Source: Bacteroides zhangwenhongii
GTDB taxonomy: Bacteria; Bacteroidota; Bacteroidia; Bacteroidales; Bacteroidaceae
Direction of reading: 5' to 3'
Assembly: GCF_009193325.2 (NCBI RefSeq)
Contig: NZ_CP059856.1
Location: 1,302,001-1,366,000, forward strand
Length of the DNA: 64,000 nucleotides
Part shown: piece after piece, positions 43,350-52,113 of the stretch
Layout: every line of letters begins with the position of its first letter
Position numbering within the stretch: the first letter of the stretch is position 1
Notes under the pieces: model-generated
What the model was told of the DNA's origin: nothing
Database searches by the model: none
The model's input: the letters and a program-made list of their open reading frames with translations, nothing else
Translations under genes and position numbers: made by a program

Positions 43350-44096
43350 TTATTTTCGTATAATGGGCGTGCGTGAAATAATTTCAAGTATCATGAGACT
43401 CTTGGTTAACTCGAACTTGCTCTTTTCGTATGCTTCACGGGCTTGCGACTGCCTTTCCTTGTCTGTCGCCAAGTCGGTGGATTCGATGGTTCCGTTAGCA
43501 AAATTCTTTTCGGAAATCTCATATTGCACGTTCGCCAGCACCAGACCCTCGCTTCGCATCTGAAGGACTTTCATCTGTGATGTAGCCATCGCGTACATCT
43601 CGATTATGTTCTTCTTGATCTCATCGTATTTGATTTCCCGCTCAAGCTCCGCGCTCTTCAGATTGAGCTTCTGACGACTGACACGCGCCTTGAGGTCAAA
43701 CAGGTCGTCCAATGGGATGCTGACTCCCGCTCCTACCGTATATCCGTTCTGGGCTTGGGTGGAGTAGGTGGGGTATGGCTCTACGTAAACGTCTGTATAG
43801 GTGGATTCATTGCCGAAAGTACCGTATTGGTAGCTTCCCCGCAGACTGAAGAATCCGAGAAATGCACGCTTTTCTTTCGCCAGCAGTTTGCGCTCTACCG
43901 CCGCTTTGACATCTGCCATCTCATAGATGGGGTTGTCTTTGGCGTTCTCAAACAGGACGGAGAGTGGGGGAAGAGTGATATTGCTGTAATCTTCTTCGCT
44001 TAATTGAGTATAATCACTGACCTCTTGCGCAACGATCGGTGTGTTGGAGGTGAATAAAAGGAGTAATCCTAAACAGATATATATAATTCGTTTCAT
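43350..44096 (-). CDS. Short TolC-like outer-membrane protein
   Basis: 248 aa. A signal peptide (about 1-23, ending IVAQ) is followed by helical sequence (NPIYEMADVKAAVERKLLAKEKRAFLGFFSLRGSYQYGTF; DLFDLKARVSRQKLNLKSAELEREIKYDEIKKNIIEMYAMATSQ; ANVQYEISEKNFANGTIE). This resembles one repeat of a TolC-type protein, about half the usual 430 or more residues. Being first in the operon ahead of Wzc, it may be the export outer-membrane component or an accessory; no Wza-type protein is seen in the window. Confidence 0.72.
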   Translation of the reverse strand: MKRIIYICLGLLLLFTSNTPIVAQEVSDYTQLSEEDYSNITLPPLSVLFENAKDNPIYEMADVKAAVERKLLAKEKRAFLGFFSLRGSYQYGTFGNESTYTDVYVEPYPTYSTQAQNGYTVGAGVSIPLDDLFDLKARVSRQKLNLKSAELEREIKYDEIKKNIIEMYAMATSQMKVLQMRSEGLVLANVQYEISEKNFANGTIESTDLATDKERQSQAREAYEKSKFELTKSLMILEIISRTPIIRK

Positions 44097-44148
44097 AAAA
44101 TAACCCTGTTATTTGCTTCTGCTGTGTTCTGTTGTGACATAGCTTGCG

Positions 44149-44156
44149 CAAATATA
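44149..44156 (-). promoter_or_regulatory. -7 box (TATATTTG) for the upstream glycan operon
   Basis: Minus strand TATATTTG followed by C, an exact consensus, about 53 nt before the TolC-like ATG. No flanking inverted repeats of the kind that invert capsule promoters were seen. Confidence 0.6.
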
Positions 44157-44221
44157 AGGATTAATTTCATTTATGAACAGTCTTTTGTTGTCAATTTTGC
44201 ATTCTTTCTTGTTAATTTGTG

Positions 44222-45433
44222 CTAGAAGGCTTCCGTCATGTTGAAATAGAACAAATTCTGCTTGTTCACCATGTCTCTTCCCAAGTCGAGACGTACGTTC
44301 ATGCGGGGCTGGACTTCTATGCGCAGGCCGACTCCGAGATTAGGCAGGACGCCTTCTATCTTTCCCGGTGTGGGTCCCATGAATCCGCAGCCTCCCCAAG
44401 CCACATATCCTATGTGGTTCAACATCTTTTTGATCCATGTGCTTTTGTCTGTATTTATCATCTGGCGGTATTCAGCCATCATTACATGAGAGGACTTGTC
44501 GCGGAACTGTCCCATGTAATAGCCGCGAAGGTCGAAAGGGGTTCCGCTCAATACATATTTCGTCAAAGGGACGTCTCCGAATGCGTTTTTGCTCTGCACG
44601 GTCCAGGCGAGAACTTTCCGCTTTCCTACCGTTTTGTATTGACGGTAGTCTATCTCCAGACGGTAAAAATTATCGTCACCTCCGAAAGCTTTGCTGTACA
44701 TCATCCCCCGAAAATCGAGGTAAGTGCCCCGATAGGCATTGGCAGGCACATCGCGTGTGTCGTAGGTCAGCAGGAATCCGAGTCCCGAACTGAAATTGGT
44801 GTATCCATGTTCCGTGCCGCCTGCCTCGATATACGACGGTTGCTCGACCATTCCCGCCGCCGGTTTGGTAATCTTGTCGTAGTTCAAGTCAACCTGGGGA
44901 CCTGCGAAGAAATCGCTTTCCCCCAACCGGAACAGAAACCACGGATTCACCTGAATACCGCTATACCGGTATTCACTCGTATCTTCCCCTCGCGGATAGT
45001 CCTTGTTGGTGCCATATCCGATACCGTAGAAGTTTTCGATGGTGTTTTTGTAGGAGAAAGTGCCGAATATGCGGAAACGGTCGCCTTTGAAGAAGAGTTG
45101 CGGCTTTGTCATGAGATTGAGCCCTCCGTTGAATATCAACGCGATGGACATGGGTACGACGGAACGTCTCTGGGTGGTGTCGCTCGGATTCATCCGGAAC
45201 GTCATCAACGCGCTACCGCCCACCAGAAAACCGAAATCGGGTGTGTAGCTGGGACCTCCCAGAATGTTGTAATGTAAATTCCGCTTCGCCACACGCTGGC
45301 GACGTAACTCGCGTTTGGTATCTTTTACCGTCCTTGTACTGTCTGTCTGAGCCAGCATGACACCGATGGGCAACAATGCCATCCATATACCTATTATATA
45401 TTTCTTCATCTTGTAGAGCTTCGGCTGTTTCAT
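44222..45433 (-). CDS. BamA/TamA-type outer-membrane beta-barrel protein
   Basis: 403 aa. The signal peptide is clear from the internal Met at 45409 (KKYIIGIWMALLPIGVMLAQ); the first ATG at 45433 adds eight residues, so either start is possible. The mature part is beta-strand rich with surface-antigen (Omp85 barrel) features: GFLLTYDTRDVPANAYRGTYLDFRGMMYSK, YVLSGTPFDLRGYYMGQFRDKSS (the conserved RGY-type loop), and a terminal Phe. No POTRA domains are visible, so it is not BamA itself. The gene lies upstream of the TolC-like gene, which has its own promoter, and is divergent from nqrA. Confidence 0.82.
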   Translation of the reverse strand: MKQPKLYKMKKYIIGIWMALLPIGVMLAQTDSTRTVKDTKRELRRQRVAKRNLHYNILGGPSYTPDFGFLVGGSALMTFRMNPSDTTQRRSVVPMSIALIFNGGLNLMTKPQLFFKGDRFRIFGTFSYKNTIENFYGIGYGTNKDYPRGEDTSEYRYSGIQVNPWFLFRLGESDFFAGPQVDLNYDKITKPAAGMVEQPSYIEAGGTEHGYTNFSSGLGFLLTYDTRDVPANAYRGTYLDFRGMMYSKAFGGDDNFYRLEIDYRQYKTVGKRKVLAWTVQSKNAFGDVPLTKYVLSGTPFDLRGYYMGQFRDKSSHVMMAEYRQMINTDKSTWIKKMLNHIGYVAWGGCGFMGPTPGKIEGVLPNLGVGLRIEVQPRMNVRLDLGRDMVNKQNLFYFNMTEAF

Positions 45434-45585
45434 ATTCTTTCTTAATTTCAGGGTACAAAGAAAACGCTTTTATTCCGATTAGTTTTCATATTCATAGATA
45501 ATAAATGTAAATTCGCTCTTTTTCTTTGCTTCTTTCTTTGGTTTCGGGAGAAAAGAAAGATGGGGTACGTGTGCGAACACGAAGA

Positions 45586-45611
45586 TAATTACGGAAAAAT
45601 CTCCGTAATTA
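45586..45611. promoter_or_regulatory. Perfect 10-bp inverted repeat upstream of the nqr promoter
   Basis: TAATTACGGA and TCCGTAATTA flank AAAATC. It lies about 37 bp upstream of the nqrA -7 box, outside the transcript, and may be an operator for the divergent BamA-like/nqr region. A smaller hairpin, CGTGT-GCGA-ACACG, is at 45568-45581. Confidence 0.55.
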
Positions 45612-45647
45612 CTCCCTTTTTTCCTCCCGAATCCCAATCTTATTTAT

Positions 45648-45655
45648 TACTTTTG
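45648..45655 (+). promoter_or_regulatory. -7 box (TACTTTTG) for the nqr operon
   Basis: An exact TAnnTTTG match 34 nt before the nqrA ATG at 45689; it rules out a longer nqrA frame opening at 45560. Confidence 0.65.
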
Positions 45656-45688
45656 CGGCAAATTTATGAAACCATTATTTTATATAGC

Positions 45689-47038
45689 ATGGCAAATGTA
45701 ATAAAGTTACGCAAAGGCCTTGACATAAACCTGAAAGGTAAAGCTGCTGAAACGTACACAACAGTGAAGGAGCCGGGTTTTTACGCCCTCGTGCCCGATG
45801 ATTTTCCTGGTGTGACACCGAAGGTGGTCGTAAAGGAACAGGAATATGTGATGGCCGGTGGACCCTTGTTTATCGACAAGTATCATCCTGAAATTAAATT
45901 TGTTTCGCCCGTGAGCGGCGTAGTGACGAGTGTAGAGCGTGGAGCTCGTCGTAAGGTGTTGAACATCGTGGTAGAAGCTGCTACTGAGCAGGACTACGAG
46001 GAATTTGGCAAGAAGAATGTGGCAACGATGGATGCGGAGGCTGTAAAGAACGCTTTGCTGGAAGCCGGTCTTTTCGCATTTATCAGACAACGTCCTTATG
46101 ACATTATCGCAGATCCGACGGTGACTCCGAAAGGTATCTTCGTTTCTGCTTTCGATACCAACCCGTTGGCACCCGATTTTGAGTTTGCGCTGAAAGGCGA
46201 AGAAGCAAATTTCCAGACAGGACTCGATGCGCTCGCCAAACTGGCAAAAACTTATCTGAGTATCAGTGTAAAACAGAATGCTGCCGCTCTGACGCAGGCC
46301 AAGAACGTTACAATCACCGCATTCGACGGACCGAACCCCGCCGGTAACGTGGGTGTTCAGATCAACCATCTCGACCCTGTCTCTAAGGGAGAAACGGTAT
46401 GGACTATTGATCCGCAAGCTGTTATCTTCATCGGCCGTCTTTTCAATACCGGTCGTGTGGATTTCACCCGTACGGTGGCCGTGACAGGTTCCGAAGTGCT
46501 GAAACCTGCTTACTGCAAACTTCAGGTAGGGGCGCTGCTCACCAACGTGTTTGCCGGCAATGTCACTAAGGACAAGGACTTGCGCTATATCAGCGGTAAT
46601 GTGCTGACTGGAAAGCAGGTGTCTCCGAACGGATTCCTGGGAGCGTTCCACAGCCAGTTGACGGTGATTCCCGAAGGGGATGATATTCATGAAATGCTCG
46701 GATGGATCATGCCGCGTTTCAATCAGTTCAGCGCCAACCGCTCATATTTCAGTTGGCTGATGGGCAAAAAGGAGTATACATTGGATGCCCGCGTGAAAGG
46801 TGGCGAACGCCACATGATCATGTCCGGTGAGTACGACAAGGTATTCCCGATGGATATCCTGCCCGAATATCTGATTAAGGCTATCATCGCCGGTGATATC
46901 GACCGTATGGAAGCGCTTGGTATCTACGAAGTCGCACCCGAAGATTTCGCTCTCTGCGAATTCGTCTGCTCTTCGAAGATGGAGCTGCAACGCATCGTTC
47001 GTGCCGGACTCGATATGCTGCGAGCTGAAATGGCATAA
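45689..47038 (+). CDS. nqrA: Na+-translocating NADH:quinone reductase subunit A
   Basis: 449 aa from the ATG at 45689, where the family N terminus MANVIKLRKGLDINLKGKA begins. NqrA is the peripheral subunit associated with quinone binding at the cytoplasmic face of the six-subunit sodium pump. Visible family stretches are VVVKEQEYVMAGGPLFIDK, SPVSGVVTSVERGARRKVL, RPYDIIADPTVTPKGIFVSAFDTNPLAPD and NPAGNVGVQINHLDPV. Length is normal. It is first in a tightly ordered nqrABCDEF operon. Confidence 0.97.
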   Translation: MANVIKLRKGLDINLKGKAAETYTTVKEPGFYALVPDDFPGVTPKVVVKEQEYVMAGGPLFIDKYHPEIKFVSPVSGVVTSVERGARRKVLNIVVEAATEQDYEEFGKKNVATMDAEAVKNALLEAGLFAFIRQRPYDIIADPTVTPKGIFVSAFDTNPLAPDFEFALKGEEANFQTGLDALAKLAKTYLSISVKQNAAALTQAKNVTITAFDGPNPAGNVGVQINHLDPVSKGETVWTIDPQAVIFIGRLFNTGRVDFTRTVAVTGSEVLKPAYCKLQVGALLTNVFAGNVTKDKDLRYISGNVLTGKQVSPNGFLGAFHSQLTVIPEGDDIHEMLGWIMPRFNQFSANRSYFSWLMGKKEYTLDARVKGGERHMIMSGEYDKVFPMDILPEYLIKAIIAGDIDRMEALGIYEVAPEDFALCEFVCSSKMELQRIVRAGLDMLRAEMA

Positions 47039-47055
47039 TCGCCCGACTGTCGGCA

Positions 47056-47090
47056 AATAGTAAATTGTAAATAGTAAAATAGTAAATATA
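47056..47090. repeat. AGTAAAT-type repeat between nqrA and nqrB
   Basis: AGTAAAT, TGTAAAT, AGTAAAAT, AGTAAAT occur head to tail, filling most of the 55-bp gap. Similar in style to the repeats at 992-1026 and 49615-49642 but with a different word. Confidence 0.55.
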
Positions 47091-47093
47091 TTA

Positions 47094-48266
47094 ATGAAAG
47101 CGTTAAGAAATTATCTCGATAAGATAAAGCCGAACTTTGAAGAAGGCGGCAAATTCCACGCATTCCAGTCGGTGTTCGACGGCTTCGAAACATTCCTGTT
47201 CGTGCCCAGCAAGACTGCGAAAACGGGAACGCACATACACGACGCAATCGATAGCAAACGCATCATGTCGATTGTGGTTATTTCGTTGATACCGGCTCTC
47301 TTGTTCGGTATGTACAACGTAGGTTATCAGCATTTCACTCACACGGGCGCTACCGGTAGTTTCTTTGAGATGTTTATCTACGGATTCCTGGCAGTGTTGC
47401 CGAAAATTATCGTATCATACGTGGTAGGTCTGGGTATTGAGTTCGTTGTGGCTCAATGGAAGAAGGAGGAGATTCAGGAAGGATTCCTCGTTTCCGGTAT
47501 CCTGATCCCGATGATCGTTCCGGTGGACTGTCCGCTGTGGATTCTTGCCGTAGCTACCGCATTCTCTGTGATCTTCGCAAAAGAGGTTTTCGGCGGTACA
47601 GGTATGAATATCTTTAATGTGGCATTGATCACTCGCGCATTCCTGTTCTTCGCATATCCGACCAAGATGTCCGGTGATGCCGTTTGGGTATCGGGCGACA
47701 GTATCTTCGGTTTGGGACAGACGGTGGACGGATTGACGGTTGCCACTCCGCTCGGTGTGGCCGCCACGACAGGCGCTGCTCCCGCGTTCAATATGGATAT
47801 GGTGATCGGTCTGATTCCCGGTTCTATCGGCGAGACGAGCGTGATCGCTATCTTGATCGGCGCCGTTATCCTTCTGTGGACAGGCGTGGCAAGCTGGAAA
47901 ACTATGATTTCCGTATTTGTAGGTGGCGCGTTCATGGCATGGGTATTCAACGCGATCGGCATGGAAGGCAATGCTATGGCAAATATGCCGTGGTACGAAC
48001 ATCTTGTGCTCGGCGGTTTCTGTTTCGGCGCCGTATTTATGGCTACCGACCCCGTAACGTCCGCACGTACTGAAAAAGGCAAGTATATCTTCGGATTCCT
48101 CATCGGTGTGATGGCTGTTGTCATCCGTGTGCTGAATCCGGGTTATCCGGAAGGTATGATGCTCGCCATCCTGTTGATGAACATCTTCGCTCCGTTGATC
48201 GACTACTGTGTGGTACAGGGCAATATCAGCCGTCGTGAAAAACGTGCTATCAAGTCTAACCAATAA
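47094..48266 (+). CDS. nqrB: Na+-translocating NADH:quinone reductase subunit B
   Basis: 390 aa integral membrane subunit that carries riboflavin and a covalently bound FMN and forms part of the sodium channel. About ten helices are predicted. The segment VDGLTVATPLGVAATTG probably holds the FMN-linked Thr, although the usual S-G-A-T reads T-V-A-T here. Family stretches include YVVGLGIEFVVAQWKKEEIQEGFLVSGILIPMIVPVDCPLW and GGFCFGAVFMATDPVTSARTEKG. Flavinylation would need an ApbE enzyme, not in this window. Confidence 0.96.
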   Translation: MKALRNYLDKIKPNFEEGGKFHAFQSVFDGFETFLFVPSKTAKTGTHIHDAIDSKRIMSIVVISLIPALLFGMYNVGYQHFTHTGATGSFFEMFIYGFLAVLPKIIVSYVVGLGIEFVVAQWKKEEIQEGFLVSGILIPMIVPVDCPLWILAVATAFSVIFAKEVFGGTGMNIFNVALITRAFLFFAYPTKMSGDAVWVSGDSIFGLGQTVDGLTVATPLGVAATTGAAPAFNMDMVIGLIPGSIGETSVIAILIGAVILLWTGVASWKTMISVFVGGAFMAWVFNAIGMEGNAMANMPWYEHLVLGGFCFGAVFMATDPVTSARTEKGKYIFGFLIGVMAVVIRVLNPGYPEGMMLAILLMNIFAPLIDYCVVQGNISRREKRAIKSNQ

Positions 48267-48273
48267 ATACCGA

Positions 48274-48954
48274 ATGAAAATGAATACAAATAGTAACAGT
48301 TATACTATCATTTATGCTTCGGTAATGGTTATTATCGTTGCATTCCTTCTGGCATTCGTCAGCTCTTCGCTGAAAGCTACGCAAGACAAGAATGTACAGT
48401 TGGATACGAAGAAGCAGATTCTTGCCGCATTGAATATTAAGAATGTGGAGGATGCGGATGCTGAATATAAGAAATATGTGAAAGGCGATATGCTGATGAA
48501 CGTTGACGGTACGTTGACTGAAAACACCGGAGACTTCGTTACGAACTACGAGAAAGAAGCAAAAGAGGAGAATCGTCTTCATGTGTTTGTCTGCGAAGTG
48601 GACGGACAGACGAAATATGTAGTTCCTGTTTACGGTGCAGGTCTTTGGGGTGCTATCTGGGGATATGTTGCACTGAATGAGGATAAGGATACTGTATACG
48701 GTACTTACTTCTCTCACGCGAGTGAGACTCCGGGTCTGGGCGCTGAGATCGCTACCGACTGGTTCCAACAATCGTTTGTCGGCAAAAAGACGCTGGAAAA
48801 TGGTGCGGTCGCTTTGGGAGTCGTGAAACACGGCAAGGTAGAGAAAGCTGACTATCAGGTGGACGGTATCTCCGGTGGTACAATCACTTCGGTAGGTGTG
48901 GACACTATGCTGAAAGAGTGTTTGAAAGAGTACGTGAATTTTTTAACTAAATAA
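48274..48954 (+). CDS. nqrC: Na+-translocating NADH:quinone reductase subunit C
   Basis: 226 aa from the ATG at 48274, 7 bp after nqrB; an in-frame upstream start at 48208 would overlap nqrB and lacks the family N terminus. One N-terminal helix (YTIIYASVMVIIVAFLLAFVSS) anchors a periplasmic FMN-binding domain. The flavinylation motif is DGISGGTITS near residue 200; the attached Thr is in SGGT, where many relatives have SGAT. Family stretch GAGLWGAIWGYVAL is present. Confidence 0.95.
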   Translation: MKMNTNSNSYTIIYASVMVIIVAFLLAFVSSSLKATQDKNVQLDTKKQILAALNIKNVEDADAEYKKYVKGDMLMNVDGTLTENTGDFVTNYEKEAKEENRLHVFVCEVDGQTKYVVPVYGAGLWGAIWGYVALNEDKDTVYGTYFSHASETPGLGAEIATDWFQQSFVGKKTLENGAVALGVVKHGKVEKADYQVDGISGGTITSVGVDTMLKECLKEYVNFLTK

Positions 48955-48975
48955 TAAGGAGGAGAAAAATAGAAT

Positions 48976-49617
48976 ATGGGACAATTGTTTTCAAAGAAGA
49001 ATAAAGAAGTATTCTCTGCTCCGTTGGGAATAGATAACCCGGTGACCGTACAGGTGCTCGGTATCTGTTCCGCACTTGCCGTTACCGCAAAACTGGAGCC
49101 TGCTATCGTGATGGGACTTTCGGTTACGGTTATTACAGCGTTTTCTAACGTGGTGATTTCATTGTTGCGCAAAACCATTCCTAACCGTATCCGTATCATC
49201 GTTCAGTTGGTTGTGGTAGCTGCGTTGGTGACTATCGTAAGTGAGGTTCTGAAAGCGTTTGCATACGATGTAAGCGTGCAGCTTTCTGTATATGTAGGTC
49301 TGATCATTACCAACTGTATCCTGATGGGACGCCTGGAAGCATTTGCCATGCAGAACGGTCCTTGGGAATCTTTCCTGGATGGTGTAGGTAACGGATTGGG
49401 TTACGCCAAGATTCTTGTTATCGTCGCGTTCTTCCGCGAACTGCTGGGTTCGGGAACATTGCTCGGTTTCAACATCTTGAACTACGAGCCTATTCAGAAA
49501 ATCGGATACGTGAACAACGGTCTGATGTTGATGCCTCCGATGGCGCTGATTATCGTCGCTTGCGTTATCTGGTACCAACGTTCACGTCACAAAGAACTGC
49601 AGGAAGAAAGTAATTAA
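48976..49617 (+). CDS. nqrD: Na+-translocating NADH:quinone reductase subunit D
   Basis: 213 aa membrane subunit with six predicted helices, pseudo-symmetric with NqrE. Family stretches are PLGIDNPVTVQVLGICSALAVT, IIVQLVVVAALVTIVSEVLKAFAYD and ITNCILMGRLEAFAMQNGPWESFLDGVGNGLGY, which include the conserved Cys thought to ligate the intramembrane FeS centre shared with NqrE. It is 21 bp after nqrC. Confidence 0.96.
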   Translation: MGQLFSKKNKEVFSAPLGIDNPVTVQVLGICSALAVTAKLEPAIVMGLSVTVITAFSNVVISLLRKTIPNRIRIIVQLVVVAALVTIVSEVLKAFAYDVSVQLSVYVGLIITNCILMGRLEAFAMQNGPWESFLDGVGNGLGYAKILVIVAFFRELLGSGTLLGFNILNYEPIQKIGYVNNGLMLMPPMALIIVACVIWYQRSRHKELQEESN

Positions 49618-49642
49618 TTCTTCATTCTTAATTCTTAATTAA
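49615..49642. repeat. TAATTCT-type repeat between nqrD and nqrE
   Basis: TAATTCT, TCATTCT, TAATTCT, TAATT run head to tail, starting in the nqrD stop codon. Resembles the two other heptad-like intergenic repeats in the window. Confidence 0.6.
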
Positions 49643-49647
49643 AAGAT

Positions 49648-50274
49648 ATGGAACATTTATTAAGCTTATTCGTCCGCTCTATCTTTGTGGACAACATGAT
49701 ATTCGCGTTCTTCTTGGGTATGTGTTCATACCTGGCTGTATCGAAGAATGTGAAGACTGCCGTAGGACTGGGTATCGCCGTGACTTTCGTGTTGCTGGTG
49801 ACGCTTCCGGTCAACTATCTGTTGCAGACTAAGGTGCTGGCTGCCAACGCTATCATCGAAGGTGTCGACCTTAGTTTCTTGAGTTTTATTCTTTTCATTG
49901 CCGTTATTGCCGGTATCGTGCAATTGGTGGAGATGGTGGTGGAACGTTTCAGCCCTTCGCTCTACGCTTCATTGGGTATCTTCCTTCCGCTGATTGCCGT
50001 TAACTGTGCTATCATGGGTGCTTCTCTGTTTATGCAACAACGTATCAACCTCGGTCCGAGCGATCCGAAATATATCGGTGACATCTGGGACGCTCTTTCA
50101 TACGCGTTGGGTTCGGGTATCGGTTGGCTGCTGGCTATCGTTGGTCTGGCTGCTATCCGTGAGAAGATGGCTTACTCTGATGTGCCTGCTCCGTTGAAGG
50201 GTCTGGGTATCACATTTATCACAGTAGGTCTGATGGCAATCGCATTTATGTGTTTCTCTGGTTTGAACATCTAA
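49648..50274 (+). CDS. nqrE: Na+-translocating NADH:quinone reductase subunit E
   Basis: 208 aa membrane subunit with six helices, homologous to NqrD with inverted topology. Family stretches are [31 protein letters not shown], the [36 protein letters not shown] block with its conserved Cys, and [23 protein letters not shown]. It is separated from nqrD only by the short repeat and from nqrF by 18 bp. Confidence 0.96.
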   Translation: MEHLLSLFVRSIFVDNMIFAFFLGMCSYLAVSKNVKTAVGLGIAVTFVLLVTLPVNYLLQTKVLAANAIIEGVDLSFLSFILFIAVIAGIVQLVEMVVERFSPSLYASLGIFLPLIAVNCAIMGASLFMQQRINLGPSDPKYIGDIWDALSYALGSGIGWLLAIVGLAAIREKMAYSDVPAPLKGLGITFITVGLMAIAFMCFSGLNI

Positions 50275-50292
50275 AAAGAAAGGAATAAGACA

Positions 50293-51567
50293 ATGGATAT
50301 GAATTTAATATTAGCGAGCATTGGGGTATTCCTTGTGGTTATTCTCTTGCTTGTGGTTATCCTGTTGGTTGCCAAGAACTTCCTGGTGCCGTCAGGTGAC
50401 GTGAAACTGACAATTAATGGCGAAAAGGAACTGGAAGTGGCTTCCGGCTCTACTTTGCTGAATACGCTGTCTGTGAATGGCATATTCCTGTCATCCGCTT
50501 GTGGTGGTAAGGGTTCTTGCGGACAGTGCAAATGCCAGGTGCTCGAAGGTGGTGGAGAGATCCTTCCTTCGGAAATTCCTCACTTCAGCCGCAAACAGCA
50601 GCAAGATCATTGGCGTCTGGGCTGCCAGGTGAAAGTGAAAGGGGATATGTCTATCAAGATTGATGAGTCTATACTTGGCGTAAAAGAGTGGGAGTGCGAG
50701 GTTATCTCCAACAAGAACGTGGCTACATTTATCAAAGAGTTTATCGTTGCTTTGCCTAAGGATGAACACATGGACTTTATTCCGGGTTCTTATGCGCAGA
50801 TCAAGATTCCTAAATTCTCAATGGACTATGACAAGGATATTGATAAGAGTCTGATCGGTGACGAATACTTGCCTGCATGGGAGAAATTCGGTCTGATGGG
50901 ATTGAAATGTAGAAATGACGAAGAGACGATTCGTGCCTATTCTATGGCGAACTATCCTGCCGAAGGTGACCGTATCATGTTGACAGTACGTATCGCTACT
51001 CCTCCGTTCAAACCGAAAGATCAGGGACCTGGATTTATGGATGTGATGCCGGGTATCGCTTCTTCTTATATCTTTACCCTGAAACCGGGTGACAAGGTAA
51101 TCATGAGTGGTCCTTACGGAGACTTCCACCCGATCTTCAATTCCGACAAGGAAATGATGTGGATCGGTGGTGGTGCCGGTATGGCTCCGTTGCGTGCGCA
51201 AATCATGCACTTGACGAAGACGTTGCATACTACCGACCGCAAGATGTCTTACTTCTATGGTGCCCGTGCCTTGAACGAAGTGTTCTACTTGGAAGACTTC
51301 CTGCAAATCGAAAAGGATTTCCCGAACTTCTCATTCCATCTGGCACTTGACCGTCCGGATCCTGCTGCCGATGCCGCAGGTGTGAAGTATACTCCGGGAT
51401 TCGTTCATAATGTGATTTATGAAACTTACTTGAAGAATCACGAAGCTCCTGAAGATATTGAATACTATATGTGTGGTCCTGGCCCGATGTCGAAAGCCGT
51501 TGAGAAAATGCTCGACGATCTCGGTGTTCCGGCACAGAACTTGATGTTCGATAACTTCGGAGGATAG
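50293..51567 (+). CDS. nqrF: Na+-translocating NADH:quinone reductase subunit F
   Basis: 424 aa NADH-oxidising subunit. An N-terminal helix (about 5-28) is followed by a 2Fe-2S ferredoxin domain with Cys ligands in SACGGKGSCGQCKC and LGCQV, an FAD domain with RAYSMANYP, and an NADH domain with WIGGGAGMAPLRAQI and YMCGPGPMSKAV. All cofactors expected for electron entry are present. It is the last gene of the operon; a hairpin terminator follows. Confidence 0.97.
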   Translation: MDMNLILASIGVFLVVILLLVVILLVAKNFLVPSGDVKLTINGEKELEVASGSTLLNTLSVNGIFLSSACGGKGSCGQCKCQVLEGGGEILPSEIPHFSRKQQQDHWRLGCQVKVKGDMSIKIDESILGVKEWECEVISNKNVATFIKEFIVALPKDEHMDFIPGSYAQIKIPKFSMDYDKDIDKSLIGDEYLPAWEKFGLMGLKCRNDEETIRAYSMANYPAEGDRIMLTVRIATPPFKPKDQGPGFMDVMPGIASSYIFTLKPGDKVIMSGPYGDFHPIFNSDKEMMWIGGGAGMAPLRAQIMHLTKTLHTTDRKMSYFYGARALNEVFYLEDFLQIEKDFPNFSFHLALDRPDPAADAAGVKYTPGFVHNVIYETYLKNHEAPEDIEYYMCGPGPMSKAVEKMLDDLGVPAQNLMFDNFGG

Positions 51568-51620
51568 TATTTCATAGAATCGGGTAGCTTTTTATATAAG
51601 TTATATAAGGGCTGCTTAGG

Positions 51621-51659
51621 ATAGGGAAAGTTCGGAATCGGGCTTTCCCTATTTTTTTT
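51621..51659 (+). terminator. Terminator of the nqr operon
   Basis: ATAGGGAAAG (51621-51630) pairs perfectly with CTTTCCCTAT (51643-51652), 12-nt loop, followed by a run of eight T. Confidence 0.85.
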
Positions 51660-51839
51660 AGCTAGAGAAGAGCGGAATTTGTATACAGATGATAGGCTTG
51701 TTGGATATGGATTACTTGAGTGCGCACTATTCCCAATATACAATGAAGATAATTAATATTCAATATTGATTTTCATCTTATTTTGTCCCATTTTTGCAGT
51801 CTCAATACCCCAAGAGTGTTGTTTATGCGAAATATTATC

Positions 51840-51865
51840 TATATTTGCAATACGCTCTACATTTG
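51840..51865 (+). promoter_or_regulatory. Two overlapping-type -7 boxes for the DUF3791/DUF3990 cassette
   Basis: TATATTTG (51840-51847) and TACATTTG (51858-51865) both match TAnnTTTG, 42 and 24 nt before the ATG at 51889. Confidence 0.5.
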
Positions 51866-51888
51866 AGCCTTGATGAGTACTATTTGTG

Positions 51889-52113
51889 ATGGATAAAAAG
51901 GAACAAGATATAGCTTACTTCTTGTCGTTTTGTATTGAGCAATATAAAAACGAAAAAAGAATGACCGGTACAGAAGCAATGAACTTTCTGAATCGTTATG
52001 GCGTGTTGGAATATCTTGCTGAACACTTTGAGATATTGCATACTCAGAGCCGACAATGGATTCTTGCCGATATTGATGAATTTATCAAAATAAGAACAAA
52101 CGAAGAAAAATGA
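51889..52113 (+). CDS. DUF3791 protein, first gene of a toxin-like cassette
   Basis: 74 aa from the ATG at 51889 (a GTG one codon earlier is also open). The sequence KEQDIAYFLSFCIEQYKNEKRMTGTEAMNFLNRYGVLEYLAEHFEILHTQSRQWILADIDEFI fits the DUF3791 family of small helical proteins found next to DUF3990 genes. Its stop overlaps the DUF3990 start as ATGA (52110-52113). An antitoxin role is inferred from order and coupling. The cassette is more AT-rich than its neighbours, consistent with transfer. Confidence 0.78.
   Translation: MDKKEQDIAYFLSFCIEQYKNEKRMTGTEAMNFLNRYGVLEYLAEHFEILHTQSRQWILADIDEFIKIRTNEEK

Larger units (their letters stand above)
51568..51888. other. 321-bp intergenic region between nqrF and the DUF3791 cassette
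   Basis: Holds the nqr terminator (51621-51659), a short direct repeat TTATATAAG (about 51592-51609), and two candidate -7 boxes for the cassette (51840-51847 and 51858-51865). The middle (about 51665-51835) is AT-rich with no feature recognised. Confidence 0.6.

Noticed and set aside
44097..44221. Invertible capsule promoter
   Set aside because: A -7 box is present, but no inverted repeats flank it and no recombinase gene is adjacent.
44222..45433. BamA
   Set aside because: Only a barrel of about 380 residues with no POTRA repeats; BamA would be about twice as long.
45560..47038. Longer NqrA starting at 45560
   Set aside because: The extension is not family-like and includes the consensus promoter box at 45648-45655; the NqrA N terminus begins at 45689.
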